A DNA stretch of 64,000 bases from Buttiauxella agrestis ATCC 33320 (GCA_024169445.1 JALKFA010000001.1:5077064-5141063); one strand, 5' to 3'. Shown: positions 39,982 to 50,754, numbered from the stretch's first letter. The notes: generated by a model from the sequence alone, not told the origin. Numbers and translations: made by a program.

Positions 39982-39996
39982 TGTTATAACATAACA
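39982..39996 (-). promoter_or_regulatory. Zur box upstream of the zinc ABC operon
   Basis: TGTTATAACATAACA differs from the enterobacterial Zur consensus TGTTATA-N-TATAACA at only one position. It lies 27 bases upstream of the short first frame and 137 bases upstream of the ATPase start, in an AT-rich promoter region. It predicts zinc repression of the operon. Confidence 0.75.
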
Positions 39997-40071
39997 TAAA
40001 ATAAATTGATGACGATGTAAATTCCTGATCGACGATCGGGAAAAACCTTCATGGGAAGTGCTGGAGAAAGA

Positions 40072-40096
40072 ACCCCGCCTCAGAACAAGGCGGGGT
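40072..40096 (-). terminator. Terminator of mltB
   Basis: ACCCCGCCT and AGGCGGGGT form a nine-base stem, followed on the minus strand by TCTTTCTCC. Confidence 0.8.
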
Positions 40097-40101
40097 AAAG
40101 A

Positions 40102-41175
40102 TTACTGAACGCGAGCCTGCGCAACAGCCAGGCCTAACTGCCATACCGCCATCGCGTAATGCGTGCTGTGGTTGTAACGGGTGATGGTGTAGAAGTTTGG
40201 CAGACCGTACCAGTACTGGTAACGATCGCCCATATCCAGGCGCAGTAAACTGGCTTCCTGGTGGTTACCCAGAGAAGCCGTTGGGCTCAGACCGGATTGC
40301 GCCAGCGCGGAAACGGAATACTTGGTCTTAAAGCCGTTGGCTAACCCCGGTACCTGGCCGTTAGCAGGCACCGCCACCAAATCCCCTTTCACCCAGCCGT
40401 GGCCTTTGAAATAGTTTGCTACACTGCCAATCGCATCTTCGGGATCCCACAAATTCACATGACCGTCGCCGTTGAAATCAACCGCGTACTCTTTGAACGA
40501 CGAAGGCATAAACTGGCCGTAACCCATCGCCCCGGCAAATGAACCTTTCAGTGCCAGCGGGTCATCACCTTCGTTACGCGCCATCAACAGGAAGGTTTCC
40601 AGTTCGCCAGAGAAGTATTGCGCACGGCGTGGATAAGCAAAGGATAAGGTCGCCAGCGCATCGATGATGCGTGTTTTACCCATCACGCGGCCCCAGCGAG
40701 TTTCCACGCCGATAATCCCAACAATAATTTCTGGTGGCACGCCGTAAACCTGGAAAGCGCGTTTCAGCGCACTATCGTATTGATTCCAGAAAGCCACGCC
40801 ATTTTGCACGTTATCTGGGGTGATAAATTTGCCGCGATAACGCAACCACGCCCCATTTGGGCCCGGAGGTGGTGCAGTAGTAGGTGCCTGCTGGTCCATT
40901 AAACGCAGCACGTAATCCAACCGTTTGGCCTGAGATAACACTTCATGCAATTGCTGGCGGTCAAAGCCATGCTCACTCACCATTTTATTGATGAATTTTT
41001 CGGCTTCAGGATTGTTGGCAAAATCCCCCGTCTGCATAAACACATCATGCTGCGGTTGCAGCAAGAACCCCCCTGAAGGTGCGCCAGCTTGCTGAGGCGA
41101 AGTTTCAGTTTTTGGTTTACTGCTACAGGCAGCAAGCAAAACGATAAGTGGAAGTAACGCGACGGAGTAACGCAT
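40102..41175 (-). CDS. mltB: Membrane-bound lytic murein transglycosylase B
   Basis: The 357-residue lipoprotein has a short signal peptide with lipobox LLAAC, then an SLT-type domain with the catalytic glutamate in GIIGVETRWGRVMGKTR. MltB cleaves peptidoglycan glycan strands from the outer membrane. The start at 41175 gives a normal signal peptide; longer frames (up to 41262) only add a non-homologous extension. It is followed by a terminator. In E. coli mltB faces srlA directly; here the mel genes lie between, and a decayed mltB fragment sits at their far side. Confidence 0.92.
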   Translation of the reverse strand: MRYSVALLPLIVLLAACSSKPKTETSPQQAGAPSGGFLLQPQHDVFMQTGDFANNPEAEKFINKMVSEHGFDRQQLHEVLSQAKRLDYVLRLMDQQAPTTAPPPGPNGAWLRYRGKFITPDNVQNGVAFWNQYDSALKRAFQVYGVPPEIIVGIIGVETRWGRVMGKTRIIDALATLSFAYPRRAQYFSGELETFLLMARNEGDDPLALKGSFAGAMGYGQFMPSSFKEYAVDFNGDGHVNLWDPEDAIGSVANYFKGHGWVKGDLVAVPANGQVPGLANGFKTKYSVSALAQSGLSPTASLGNHQEASLLRLDMGDRYQYWYGLPNFYTITRYNHSTHYAMAVWQLGLAVAQARVQ

Positions 41176-41402
41176 GTGAGGGATATCCATATGACTGACG
41201 ACGAATGTGTATTCCTTATGGTAAATCATATTTGACTGCCTGAAAAAGAAGTCCGCTGTCATAACCTCAAAAAGGACGCCAAATGTACGTTTTGTGGCCC
41301 CTATTTTATTGCTCTCACCACCTGAATGACGAAACAGGAACCCTTCTTCGATGCCTGCATCCAGAGGATTTTAACCGTGTCTATGCCGGTAAAAACGCAG
41401 TA

Positions 41403-42332
41403 TCAATAACTTGAGTTTTTTGATTGGCTGAGCTTGCGATATTTTTGCGGGGACATGCCAACATATTTATTAAAAGAGCTGTAGAAGCGACTACTTGAGC
41501 GAAACCCCGCAGTCAGCGCGATATCAAGAATTGTTTTATCGGTGTCGTTGAGTAACGCACGCACATGGTTAATACGCATCGCCGTAATATATTGCTTCAT
41601 TGTCAGTTGCATCACACGATGGAAAATTCCCATCGCATAGTTTGCATTAAGTTTTACATGTTCGGCGATGTTTTCAATGGTGAGGGCCTGGTCGTAATTA
41701 GCCCCGATAAACTCCAGCATTTGACTAACATAGAACTGCGCGTGGCGCGACACACTACCGCCATTGCTGTGCGTACTGGGTGTTTTATTCACCAGAATAG
41801 GTTGCCAACCTGACAAACTCAGACGTTTAAGCATGAGCCCTATCTCATCAATGGCCAACTGGCGAATCTGTTCATTCTGGCTGTTCATTTCCTGTTGCCA
41901 ACGCTGAACTTCAAATTGGCTAATTTGTTGGGCTGCCAACGATTTAATCACCATACCGTGGGTCACATGATTTATCAGTTGCCTATCCAGTGGCCATGAG
42001 AGAAACAGATGCATCGGCAGGTTAAAAATCGCCATATTCTGGCAATCACCGGGACGGGTGAGTTGATGAGGGGTACACGCCCAGAACAGGGTGATATGCC
42101 CTTGTTTGATTTGCACTATTTCATTGTTAATCAGGTATTCCACATCACCGTCGAACGGAACATTTATCTCGACTTGCCCGTGCCAGTGGCTGGATTCCAT
42201 ATAGTGCGGCCGACGCAGCTCAATATCCATGCGCTGATATTCAGAATAAAGTGCCAACGGGCTACGCGTTTCACGGTCGGTACTGTTACACATATGTGGA
42301 TCAGGCGGTAGGCGGCCAGTGTTGATGTTCAT
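41403..42332 (-). CDS. melR: AraC-family melibiose regulator MelR
   Basis: The 309-residue activator is closely similar to E. coli MelR: LYSEYQRMDIELRRPH, WHGQVEINVPFDGDVEYLIN and ITLFWACTPHQLT form the N-terminal cupin, and two helix-turn-helix motifs end GMSPQKYRKLSQ. With melibiose it activates the divergent melAB promoter together with CRP. The second of two adjacent ATGs (42332) fits the GGAGAG ribosome site and the MN start of E. coli MelR. It is divergent from melA across 252 bases. Confidence 0.95.
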   Translation of the reverse strand: MNINTGRLPPDPHMCNSTDRETRSPLALYSEYQRMDIELRRPHYMESSHWHGQVEINVPFDGDVEYLINNEIVQIKQGHITLFWACTPHQLTRPGDCQNMAIFNLPMHLFLSWPLDRQLINHVTHGMVIKSLAAQQISQFEVQRWQQEMNSQNEQIRQLAIDEIGLMLKRLSLSGWQPILVNKTPSTHSNGGSVSRHAQFYVSQMLEFIGANYDQALTIENIAEHVKLNANYAMGIFHRVMQLTMKQYITAMRINHVRALLNDTDKTILDIALTAGFRSSSRFYSSFNKYVGMSPQKYRKLSQSKNSSY

Positions 42333-42584
42333 CATTCTCTCCGGTTCCTGAATTATCATAAATTGTGGCACATATCCGAATGAAGTCTCCCCCTCACATT
42401 GATATTCCTTATAAATCTATGCCCGTATTCTCTTCTTTATTGGCAAATTATTCCCATAAACTCATATTACAGCGAACGAAAGAGTAAATATGAGCTTGTG
42501 GGAATTCTCTGCAGGGAAGATGGAGGAGAAGTCTTTACTGACATGCCACTCTGATTCTGTTTAACAACACCACGGAGAATTACC

Positions 42585-43943
42585 ATGTCAGTGTCAGTTC
42601 CTAAAATTACCTTCATCGGTGCGGGCTCCACCATATTTGTGAAGAATATCCTTGGGGATGTCTTCCATCGCCCAGCACTGAAATCTGCCCATATCGCTCT
42701 GATGGATATTAATCCCACCCGGCTGGAGGAATCGCACATCGTTGTGCGCAAGCTGATGGATTCGGCTGAAGCCTACGGCAAGATTAGCTGCCATACCGAT
42801 CAGAAAAGTGCCCTTGAGGGGGCTGACTTTGTGGTGGTAGCCTTCCAGATCGGCGGCTACGAGCCCTGTACCGTCACTGATTTTGACGTCTGTAAACGCT
42901 TTGGCCTGGAGCAAACCATAGCTGACACCCTCGGCCCTGGCGGCATTATGCGTGCACTGCGAACCATCCCGCATTTGTGGCAAATCTGCGAAGACATGCT
43001 GGAAGTCTGTCCTGATGCCACGATGCTGAATTACGTCAACCCAATGGCAATGAATACCTGGGCGATGTACGCACGTTATCCGCAAATCAAACAAGTGGGT
43101 TTATGCCATTCCGTTCAAGGTACCGCGGCAGAGTTGGCCCGCGATTTGGATATCGACCCTGCTACATTGCGTTATCGTTGTGCTGGGATTAACCACATGG
43201 CGTTTTATCTTTCTCTGGAGAAAAAAAATACCGATGGGGAATACATCAGTATCTATCCTGAGTTGCTGAATGCTTACGAGTCCGGGCAAGCGCCAAAGCC
43301 AAACGCTCACAGTAATCCTCGCTGTGAGAATATTGTCCGCTATGAGATGTTCAAAAAGCTGGGTTATTTTGTGACAGAATCCTCAGAGCATTTTGCTGAA
43401 TACACACCGTGGTTTATCAAGCCTGGCCGCGAGGATTTAATTGAACGTTATAAAGTGCCGCTGGATGAGTATCCAAAACGCTGTGTCGAGCAGCTAGCAA
43501 CCTGGCGCAAGGAGCTCGAAGAGTACAAAACAGCTGAAAAAATAACGATTAAACCGTCTAAAGAGTACGCCAGCACTATTATGAATGCTCTATGGACCGG
43601 TGAGCCGAGCGTTATTTATGGCAACGTACGCAATGACAAACTTATCGATAACCTTCCGCAAGGATGCTGCGTAGAAGTCCCTTGCCTTGTCGATGCTAAC
43701 GGCATTCAACCCACCAGAATTGGCACACTCCCCTCGCATCTGGCCGCATTAATGCAGACTAACGTGAATGTGCAAACGTTACTGACAGAAGCCATCCTGA
43801 CCGAAAACCGTGATCGCGTTTATCACGCCACGATGTTAGACCCCCATACTTCTGCCGTCCTTAGTATTGAAGAGATTTACGCATTGGTCGATGCCCTGAT
43901 TGAGGCACATGGCAATTGGTTGCCAGAGTGGCTGCACCGCTAA
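42585..43943 (+). CDS. melA: Alpha-galactosidase MelA (GH4)
   Basis: The 452-residue GH4 enzyme uses NAD+ and a divalent metal and hydrolyses melibiose in the cytoplasm. The Rossmann loop ITFIGAGST, the metal-site LCHS motif and RCAGINHMAFYL are all present, and it is close to E. coli MelA over its length. An ACGGAG ribosome site precedes the ATG. melB follows 83 bases later, with a hairpin in between. Confidence 0.96.
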   Translation: MSVSVPKITFIGAGSTIFVKNILGDVFHRPALKSAHIALMDINPTRLEESHIVVRKLMDSAEAYGKISCHTDQKSALEGADFVVVAFQIGGYEPCTVTDFDVCKRFGLEQTIADTLGPGGIMRALRTIPHLWQICEDMLEVCPDATMLNYVNPMAMNTWAMYARYPQIKQVGLCHSVQGTAAELARDLDIDPATLRYRCAGINHMAFYLSLEKKNTDGEYISIYPELLNAYESGQAPKPNAHSNPRCENIVRYEMFKKLGYFVTESSEHFAEYTPWFIKPGREDLIERYKVPLDEYPKRCVEQLATWRKELEEYKTAEKITIKPSKEYASTIMNALWTGEPSVIYGNVRNDKLIDNLPQGCCVEVPCLVDANGIQPTRIGTLPSHLAALMQTNVNVQTLLTEAILTENRDRVYHATMLDPHTSAVLSIEEIYALVDALIEAHGNWLPEWLHR

Positions 43944-43954
43944 TCATCGCGAAC

Positions 43955-43973
43955 GCCGGGTTATATGCCCGGC
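43955..43973 (+). terminator. Hairpin between melA and melB
   Basis: GCCGGG and CCCGGC flank a seven-base loop. There is no T-run, so it is more likely an intercistronic stabilising hairpin than a full terminator. Confidence 0.4.
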
Positions 43974-44026
43974 ATATGTGTGACTAATAACAGAGGTGGG
44001 CGCTGGTAACAGTACCCTTGAACCCT

Positions 44027-45463
44027 ATGAGCATATCGATTGCAACAAAACTCAGTTACGGATTTGGAGCGTTTGGTAAAGATTTCGCTATTGGTATTGT
44101 TTACATGTATCTGATGTATTACTACACCGATATCATCGGCTTATCGGTGGGGGTGGTTGGTACATTATTTCTGGTCGCCAGAATTTGGGATGCGATCAAT
44201 GACCCCATTATGGGCTGGATAGTCAATAACACGCGTACGCGTTGGGGAAAGTTTAAACCATGGATTTTGATAGGCACGATAACCAACTCCGTGGTGTTGT
44301 TCTTATTATTCAGCGCGCACCAGTTTGAAGGTACAACCCAATTAGTGTTTGTCTGTGTCACCTATATTTTATGGGGTATGACATACACGATTATGGATAT
44401 CCCGTTCTGGTCACTGGTTCCCACCATTACGCTGGATAAACGCGAACGTGAACAACTGGTTCCTTTCCCAAGGTTTTTTGCCAGCCTCTCGGGGTTTGTT
44501 ACCGCCGGTATTACCCTACCGTTTGTGAAGTATGTCGGCGGGGCTGACCGCGGATTTGGTTTCCAGATGTTTACCCTGATCTTGATAGCCTTCTTTATTG
44601 CCTCGACTATTGTCACATTACGCTATGTCAAAGAGGTCTATTCATCGGACAACGACACCACTACCGAGAATAGCCGGCTGACATTAAAAACCATTGTCGG
44701 GCTTATTTATAAAAACGATCAGCTTTCGTGCCTGTTAGGTATGGCTTTGGCCTACAATATTGCCGCCAATACCATTACCGGCTTCGCGATTTATTATTTT
44801 ACTTATGTAATTGGCAATGCCGACCTCTTCCCGTATTACATGTCTTACGCCGGTGCGGCAAACCTGCTCACGCTAATCCTGTTCCCTCGCCTGGTGAAAG
44901 CATTATCCCGGCGCGTTTTATGGACTTGTGCCTCAACGTTACCCATTCTCGGTTGTTGCGTACTACTGTGGATTGCCCTGGTGGGTTATCACAATATCTG
45001 GATGATTTCACTGGCTGGGGTACTACTCAATGTTGGCAGTGCACTGTTCTGGGTACTGCAGGTCATTATGGTGGCGGATACCGTCGATTATGGTGAATAT
45101 AAGCTCAACGTACGCTGTGAAAGCATCGCCTACTCAGTACAAACGATGGTAGTAAAAGGTGGCTCGGCATTTGCTGCGCTGTTGATTTCCATTGTGCTTG
45201 GCATTATTGGTTATGTGCCAAATGTCGTTCAAAGCGAAAGTACGCTCATCGGCATGCAATTCATCATGATTGCTCTGCCTGCAGTGTTCTATCTCATCAC
45301 CCTGGCTTTCTATTTCCGTTTCTACAAACTTAACGGCGATATGCTGCGTAAGATCCAAATCCATGTGCTGGATAAATATCGTAAAAAACCCGAGTTCATG
45401 ACGCCAGAACCACAGAGGGCAAAAGTTAGCAATGTGGTCAACGCATCAGAAGCAAAGGTGTAA
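44027..45463 (+). CDS. melB: Melibiose carrier MelB (GPH family)
   Basis: The 478-residue symporter has twelve membrane segments and matches E. coli MelB closely: [19 protein letters not shown] at the start, the cation-site aspartates in helix 2 ([14 protein letters not shown]), and the cytoplasmic [12 protein letters not shown] loop. It imports melibiose with Na+, Li+ or H+. The ATG at 44027 is preferred over a TTG nine bases earlier because it gives the E. coli-like start. A hairpin follows at 45485. Confidence 0.95.
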   Translation: MSISIATKLSYGFGAFGKDFAIGIVYMYLMYYYTDIIGLSVGVVGTLFLVARIWDAINDPIMGWIVNNTRTRWGKFKPWILIGTITNSVVLFLLFSAHQFEGTTQLVFVCVTYILWGMTYTIMDIPFWSLVPTITLDKREREQLVPFPRFFASLSGFVTAGITLPFVKYVGGADRGFGFQMFTLILIAFFIASTIVTLRYVKEVYSSDNDTTTENSRLTLKTIVGLIYKNDQLSCLLGMALAYNIAANTITGFAIYYFTYVIGNADLFPYYMSYAGAANLLTLILFPRLVKALSRRVLWTCASTLPILGCCVLLWIALVGYHNIWMISLAGVLLNVGSALFWVLQVIMVADTVDYGEYKLNVRCESIAYSVQTMVVKGGSAFAALLISIVLGIIGYVPNVVQSESTLIGMQFIMIALPAVFYLITLAFYFRFYKLNGDMLRKIQIHVLDKYRKKPEFMTPEPQRAKVSNVVNASEAKV

Positions 45464-45484
45464 AATGCAGTAAGGTAAAAACGT

Positions 45485-45513
45485 AATGCCAGCCACATTA
45501 GGTGGCTGGCATT
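45485..45513 (+). terminator. Hairpin after melB
   Basis: AATGCCAGCCAC and GTGGCTGGCATT form a perfect 12-base stem with a five-base loop just after the melB stop. The following bases are not T-rich, so termination strength is uncertain. Confidence 0.55.
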
Positions 45514-45533
45514 ACAAGCAATTCAATCTCCTC

Positions 45534-45650
45534 CACAGTGGCCTTTCAAATCGTTGACCACGCCGCCAATCGCATCTTCTCGCCCCCACAAATCCGCATG
45601 ACCATAGCCCATTCTCCTGATGAAAGGGGATTCCTTATGGCAAATCAGAA
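45534..45650 (-). pseudogene. mltB: Decayed internal fragment and 5' flank of mltB
   Basis: Bases 45536-45610 align without gaps to mltB bases ~40397-40471, with roughly four fifths identity, including the exact run GCCAATCGCATCTTC and CATGACC. Right after, 45630-45647 matches the upstream flank of mltB at 41211-41228 (ATTCCTTATGG-AAATCA, 17 of 18). So a mltB copy with a large internal deletion lies on the srlA side of the melRAB genes, in the same orientation as the intact mltB. In the ancestral arrangement mltB and srlA are neighbours, so this is a scar of the mel insertion. Confidence 0.8.
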
Positions 45651-45812
45651 GCAGTAAACCCTCTTATCTCCCCTTTCAGTTCACCATTAAACTTTCCATT
45701 TAAAATTAAATTACCTTTCAAATTAACAGATTTATGTTTCACAATGAGATCTAAATAACATACATGAAGGTTTCAAAGTGATTATTATGAGCTGCCACTG
45801 ACCGCAGAGTGA

Positions 45813-46385
<573 letters not shown>

Positions 46386-46394
46386 GGAAAAATC

Positions 46395-47360
46395 ATGACG
46401 CAACTTATTCGTATTGAGAAAGGCCAGGGCGGCTGGGGCGGCCCGCTGATTCTGCCGGTCGAACCCGGAAAAAAAATCGTCTACATCACCGCAGGGACTC
46501 GCCCGGCGATTATCGACAAACTCAGTGAAATGACGGGCTGGCAAGCGGTAGACGGCTTTAAAGAAGGCGAGCCGCCGGAAGCAGAAATCGCTGTGGCGGT
46601 GATCGACTGTGGCGGAACATTGCGCTGCGGGTTGTACCCGAAACGCCGCATCCCGACCATTAATATCCATGCCACCGGCAAGTCCGGGCCAATGGCGCAG
46701 TACATCGTTGAAGATATTTACGTTTCCGGTGTGCGCGAAGAAAACATTAGCTGGCAAGCAGATGAAACGCAGTCCGTCGCGAAAACGCCGGTTCGTGAGT
46801 ACGACACCAGTAAGAAAATAACGGAACAAAGCGATGGATTGCTGGCAAAAGTCGGCATGGGCATGGGCTCTGCCGTAGCGGTGCTGTTTCAGGCCGGGCG
46901 CGACACCATCGATACCGTTTTAAAAACCATCCTGCCGTTTATGGCGTTTGTCTCAGCGCTTATCGGCATCATCATGGCTTCAGGATTAGGCGACTGGATT
47001 GCTCACGGCCTGGCTCCGCTGGCCAACAATCCCGTCGGACTGATAACCCTGGCGCTGATTTGTTCATTCCCGCTGCTCTCACCTTTCCTCGGCCCAGGGG
47101 CGGTTATCGCACAGGTTATCGGGGTGCTGATTGGCGTACAAATTGGCCTCGGTCACATTCCACCACATCTGGCGCTCCCCGCGCTGTTTGCCATCAATGC
47201 GCAAGCAGCCTGTGACTTCATCCCGGTGGGCCTCTCTCTGGCTGAAGCCCGACAAGACACGGTGCGCGTCGGCGTGCCATCGGTATTAGTCGGCCGCTTT
47301 TTAACGGGCGCGCCAACCGTGCTCATCGCCTGGCTCGTGTCCGGCTTTATCTATCAATAA
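46395..47360 (+). CDS. srlE: Sorbitol PTS EIIBC component SrlE
   Basis: The 321-residue protein has a cytoplasmic EIIB domain at the N-terminus with the phosphocysteine in [17 protein letters not shown] and a C-terminal membrane part (about residues 160-320) with [15 protein letters not shown]. It passes phosphate from SrlB to sorbitol. It starts 9 bases after srlA with an AAGGAA ribosome site. Confidence 0.95.
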   Translation: MTQLIRIEKGQGGWGGPLILPVEPGKKIVYITAGTRPAIIDKLSEMTGWQAVDGFKEGEPPEAEIAVAVIDCGGTLRCGLYPKRRIPTINIHATGKSGPMAQYIVEDIYVSGVREENISWQADETQSVAKTPVREYDTSKKITEQSDGLLAKVGMGMGSAVAVLFQAGRDTIDTVLKTILPFMAFVSALIGIIMASGLGDWIAHGLAPLANNPVGLITLALICSFPLLSPFLGPGAVIAQVIGVLIGVQIGLGHIPPHLALPALFAINAQAACDFIPVGLSLAEARQDTVRVGVPSVLVGRFLTGAPTVLIAWLVSGFIYQ

Positions 47361-47368
47361 GGTGGATT

Positions 47369-47731
47369 ATGCGAACTATTTATCAAACGACTATCACGTA
47401 CATCGGCCAGTCCGCCCGCGAAGCGCTGGATGACAACATGCTGATCACTTTTAGCGAAGGCGCGCCAGCAGATATTCAGGACTTCTGTTTTATTCACTGC
47501 CACGGCGCATTGAGCGGCACGCTTGAACCCGGTATCGGTTTTGAACTGAACGGGCAGCATTACGATGTCACCGCAGTTGGCGACGTCGCTCAACAAAATT
47601 TACAGGAACTGGGGCATATCACCCTGCGTTTCGACGGTGAAGCGCAGGCGGAATACCCGGGTACCGTCCATGTTAACGGGCCACTACCTCACAACATTGA
47701 AACGGGCTGCCAGTTGAAGTTTTTAGTCTAA
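47369..47731 (+). CDS. srlB: Sorbitol PTS EIIA component SrlB
   Basis: The 120-residue soluble EIIA of the glucitol family has the phosphohistidine region FIHCHGALSG around residue 44. It accepts phosphate from HPr and passes it to SrlE. It lies 8 bases after srlE and 20 before srlD. Confidence 0.95.
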   Translation: MRTIYQTTITYIGQSAREALDDNMLITFSEGAPADIQDFCFIHCHGALSGTLEPGIGFELNGQHYDVTAVGDVAQQNLQELGHITLRFDGEAQAEYPGTVHVNGPLPHNIETGCQLKFLV

Positions 47732-47751
47732 GCACATTAAAGGAGTAGAGC

Positions 47752-48531
47752 ATGAACCAAGTTGCCGTTGTCATTGGGGGAGGACAAACCCTCGGAGCGT
47801 TTCTCGCCCATGGGCTTGCGAAGGAAGGTTATAAAATTGCCGTGGTAGATATCCAAAGCGAAAAAGCGGCCCGCGTCGCCCAGGAAATTAACGACCAGTA
47901 CGGTGCTGGCATGGCCTGGGGATTTGGCGCTGATGCCACCAGCGAACAGAGCGTAACCGCGCTCGCCAACGGAGTAGACGAGATTTTCGGCCAGGTGAAT
48001 TTGCTGGTCTATAGCGCCGGAATTGCCAAAGCGGCATTTATTGGTGATTTCGCGTTGGGCGATTTTGACCGTTCGTTGCAGGTCAATCTGGTGGGATATT
48101 TTCTGTGCGCCAAAGCGTTTTCAGCCTTGATGATCCGCGACGGCGTACATGGCCGCATCATCCAAATTAACTCTAAATCCGGGAAAGTGGGCAGCAAACA
48201 TAATTCCGGCTACAGCGCGGCAAAGTTCGGCGGCGTAGGGCTGACACAATCACTGGCACTGGATTTAGCAGAGTACGGCATTACCGTGCATGCCTTGATG
48301 CTGGGCAACCTGTTGAAATCGCCAATGTTTCAATCATTACTCCCGCAATATGCCGAGAAACTGGGCATTGCGGCGGATGAAGTCGAGCAATATTACATCG
48401 ACAAAGTCCCGCTCAAGCGTGGCTGCGACTATCAGGATGTGCTGAATACGCTGCTGTTTTATGCCAGTGATAAAGCATCGTACTGCACCGGGCAATCAAT
48501 CAACATTACCGGCGGACAGGTGATGTTTTAA
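47752..48531 (+). CDS. srlD: Sorbitol-6-phosphate 2-dehydrogenase SrlD
   Basis: The 259-residue short-chain dehydrogenase has the NAD-binding GGGQTLGAF loop and the catalytic S...YSAAK (tyrosine and lysine) in GYSAAKFGG. It converts sorbitol-6-phosphate to fructose-6-phosphate. An AAGGAG ribosome site precedes it. Confidence 0.96.
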   Translation: MNQVAVVIGGGQTLGAFLAHGLAKEGYKIAVVDIQSEKAARVAQEINDQYGAGMAWGFGADATSEQSVTALANGVDEIFGQVNLLVYSAGIAKAAFIGDFALGDFDRSLQVNLVGYFLCAKAFSALMIRDGVHGRIIQINSKSGKVGSKHNSGYSAAKFGGVGLTQSLALDLAEYGITVHALMLGNLLKSPMFQSLLPQYAEKLGIAADEVEQYYIDKVPLKRGCDYQDVLNTLLFYASDKASYCTGQSINITGGQVMF

Positions 48532-48594
48532 ACCCACGGGTGGATAGCCGTATGACTGCAAACGCGCTATTCACCTCCCTAACGAGAGAAATCT

Positions 48595-48954
48595 ATGATT
48601 AACGCACTCATCGCAATCGCTGTAATCGCCTGGCTGAGCCAACTGGTTTTGGGTGGCTGGCAAATACGCCATTTCAATCGTGCATTCGACCAGTTATGCC
48701 AGAAAGGAGCCGTAGGTATCGGGCGTTCTGGCGGGCGTTTTAAGCCTCGGGTGGTCATTGCACTGGCATTCGATGAACAACAAAACATCTGTGACAGTTT
48801 GATGATGAAAGGCATCACTATTTTTGCCAGACCCTTACCGTTGTCACAATTACATGGGATAAATCGAAAGGAATTGCAACCTGATGTGATCTTCCCCCAT
48901 GATCAAAACTGTCAGAATGCTCTATCATTAGCGATTAAAGTGAAACATGGATAA
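48595..48954 (+). CDS. gutM: Sorbitol operon activator GutM
   Basis: The 119-residue protein matches E. coli GutM in length, with an N-terminal hydrophobic segment (about residues 3-20), RSGGRFKPRVVIALAFD and QPDVIFPHDQN. GutM activates the srl operon, opposing SrlR. The hydrophobic N-terminus suggests membrane association. Confidence 0.93.
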   Translation: MINALIAIAVIAWLSQLVLGGWQIRHFNRAFDQLCQKGAVGIGRSGGRFKPRVVIALAFDEQQNICDSLMMKGITIFARPLPLSQLHGINRKELQPDVIFPHDQNCQNALSLAIKVKHG

Positions 48955-49022
48955 TTTCGTTTCGAACGCTTATTGCTTGCGAAATTATCAAACTAAAATT
49001 TAGCGCAAGGTAATAAGAGCTT

Positions 49023-49796
49023 ATGAAACCACGCCATCGGCAGGCCGCAATCCTGGAGTATCTGCAAAAACAAGGGAAAAGTTCCGTTGACGATCTCGCT
49101 CAATATTTTGCCACCACCGGTACCACGATCCGTAAAGATCTGGTGCTGCTGGAAAACGCAGGCACGGTTATCCGTACCTATGGCGGCGTAGTACTGAACA
49201 AGGACGAACCGGATCCCCCCATTGACCACAAGACCTTAATCAACACTCATAAAAAACAACAAATCGCGGATGTGGCAGTAACATTCATCCATGATGGTGA
49301 TTCGATTATTCTTGATGCCGGTAGCACGGTGCTGCAAATGGTTCCGTTATTACAGCGCTTTAATAACATCACCGTCATGACCAACAGCCTGCATATTGTT
49401 AATGCGCTTTCAGAACTGGATAACGAGCAAACTATCCTGATGCCTGGCGGCACCTTCCGCAAAAAATCAGCCTCTTTCCATGGCCAACTGGCCGAAACCG
49501 CTTTTGAACAATTCAGCTTCGATAAACTTTTTATGGGCACCGATGGCATCGATCTGAATGCCGGTGTTACCACATTTAATGAGGTTTACACCGTCAGTAA
49601 AGCGATGTGCAACGCAGCGCGTCAGGTGATTTTAATGGCTGACTCCTCAAAATTTGGTCGCAAAAGCCCGAACATTGTTTGTGGGCTGGACAGTGTCCAC
49701 ACCATTATTACCGACAGCGGCATCAGCGAGGAGTTTTTGACGGCTTTGCAGGAAAAGGGAATCAACGTGATTATCACAGAGGAAAAACATGACTGA
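49023..49796 (+). CDS. srlR: DeoR-family repressor SrlR
   Basis: The 257-residue protein has an N-terminal DeoR helix-turn-helix (residues ~5-60, with [25 protein letters not shown]) and the ISOCOT-type sugar-phosphate sensor domain with [10 protein letters not shown]. It represses the srl operon without sorbitol. It overlaps gutQ by eight bases. Confidence 0.95.
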   Translation: MKPRHRQAAILEYLQKQGKSSVDDLAQYFATTGTTIRKDLVLLENAGTVIRTYGGVVLNKDEPDPPIDHKTLINTHKKQQIADVAVTFIHDGDSIILDAGSTVLQMVPLLQRFNNITVMTNSLHIVNALSELDNEQTILMPGGTFRKKSASFHGQLAETAFEQFSFDKLFMGTDGIDLNAGVTTFNEVYTVSKAMCNAARQVILMADSSKFGRKSPNIVCGLDSVHTIITDSGISEEFLTALQEKGINVIITEEKHD

Positions 49797-50754
49797 ACGA
49801 ATGATACTCATCGCGCGAGAAACACTGGAGTTAGAACTGTACGAAGCCAGCCGTTTATCTGACAGACTGGGCGAACAATTTGTTAACGCAGCTCGTGCGG
49901 TGCTTGCCTGCGAAGGTAAAGTGATTGTCTCAGGTATGGGTAAATCCGGGCATATTGGTAAAAAAATAGCCGCCACGCTTGCCAGCACCGGTACTCCCGC
50001 TTTCTTCGTTCATCCTGCTGAAGCTCTTCATGGCGATTTAGGGATGATCGAGAGCCGCGATATCATGCTGTTCATCTCCTATTCTGGCACCGCCAAAGAA
50101 CTGGACTTAATCATCCCGCGCCTCCAGGAAAAAGCTGTCACCTTAATTGCTATAACAGGTAAATCAGACTCTCCACTCGCCAAAGCTGCACTTGCAATAC
50201 TCGACATCTCCGTTGAACGCGAAGCCTGCCCTATGCGCCTCGCCCCAACGTCAAGCGCGGTTAATACACTAATGATGGGTGATGCACTTGCCATGGCGGT
50301 CATGCAGGAACGCGGTTTTAATGAAGAAGATTTCGCCCGCTCTCACCCTGCGGGGGCTTTAGGGGCACGCTTGTTAAACCGGGTGCATCACCTGATGCGC
50401 ACTGGAAAACAGCTCCCGGTCATCGCTGACATCGCAACGGTCATGGACGCCTTACTCGAACTGAGCCGCACCGGTCTTGGCCTGGTATGCGTGACCAACA
50501 CACATCAACAGGTTGTGGGGGTATTCACCGATGGCGATCTACGCCGTTGGCTGGTGGGAGGCGGTCAACTTGAAGCTGTCATTTGCGATGCAATGACCAC
50601 TCACTGCTCCGTACTACAGACTGAAACACGTGCAACTGAAGCTAAAGAAATGCTCATGAAAAAACGCATTAGCGCGGCACCCGTAGTCGATGAAAACGGT
50701 CAACTGGTCGGCGCGATTAACCTGCACGATTTCCACCAGGCTGGGATTTTATAA
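49789..50754 (+). CDS. gutQ: D-arabinose 5-phosphate isomerase GutQ
   Basis: The 321-residue protein has an N-terminal SIS domain ([31 protein letters not shown]) and two C-terminal CBS domains, as in E. coli GutQ. It interconverts ribulose-5-phosphate and arabinose-5-phosphate, a precursor of lipopolysaccharide KDO; it is the paralogue of KdsD. Last gene of the srl operon. In E. coli norR and the hyp-hyc genes lie between gutQ and mutS; here mutS begins 147 bases later. Confidence 0.95.
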   Translation: MTERMILIARETLELELYEASRLSDRLGEQFVNAARAVLACEGKVIVSGMGKSGHIGKKIAATLASTGTPAFFVHPAEALHGDLGMIESRDIMLFISYSGTAKELDLIIPRLQEKAVTLIAITGKSDSPLAKAALAILDISVEREACPMRLAPTSSAVNTLMMGDALAMAVMQERGFNEEDFARSHPAGALGARLLNRVHHLMRTGKQLPVIADIATVMDALLELSRTGLGLVCVTNTHQQVVGVFTDGDLRRWLVGGGQLEAVICDAMTTHCSVLQTETRATEAKEMLMKKRISAAPVVDENGQLVGAINLHDFHQAGIL

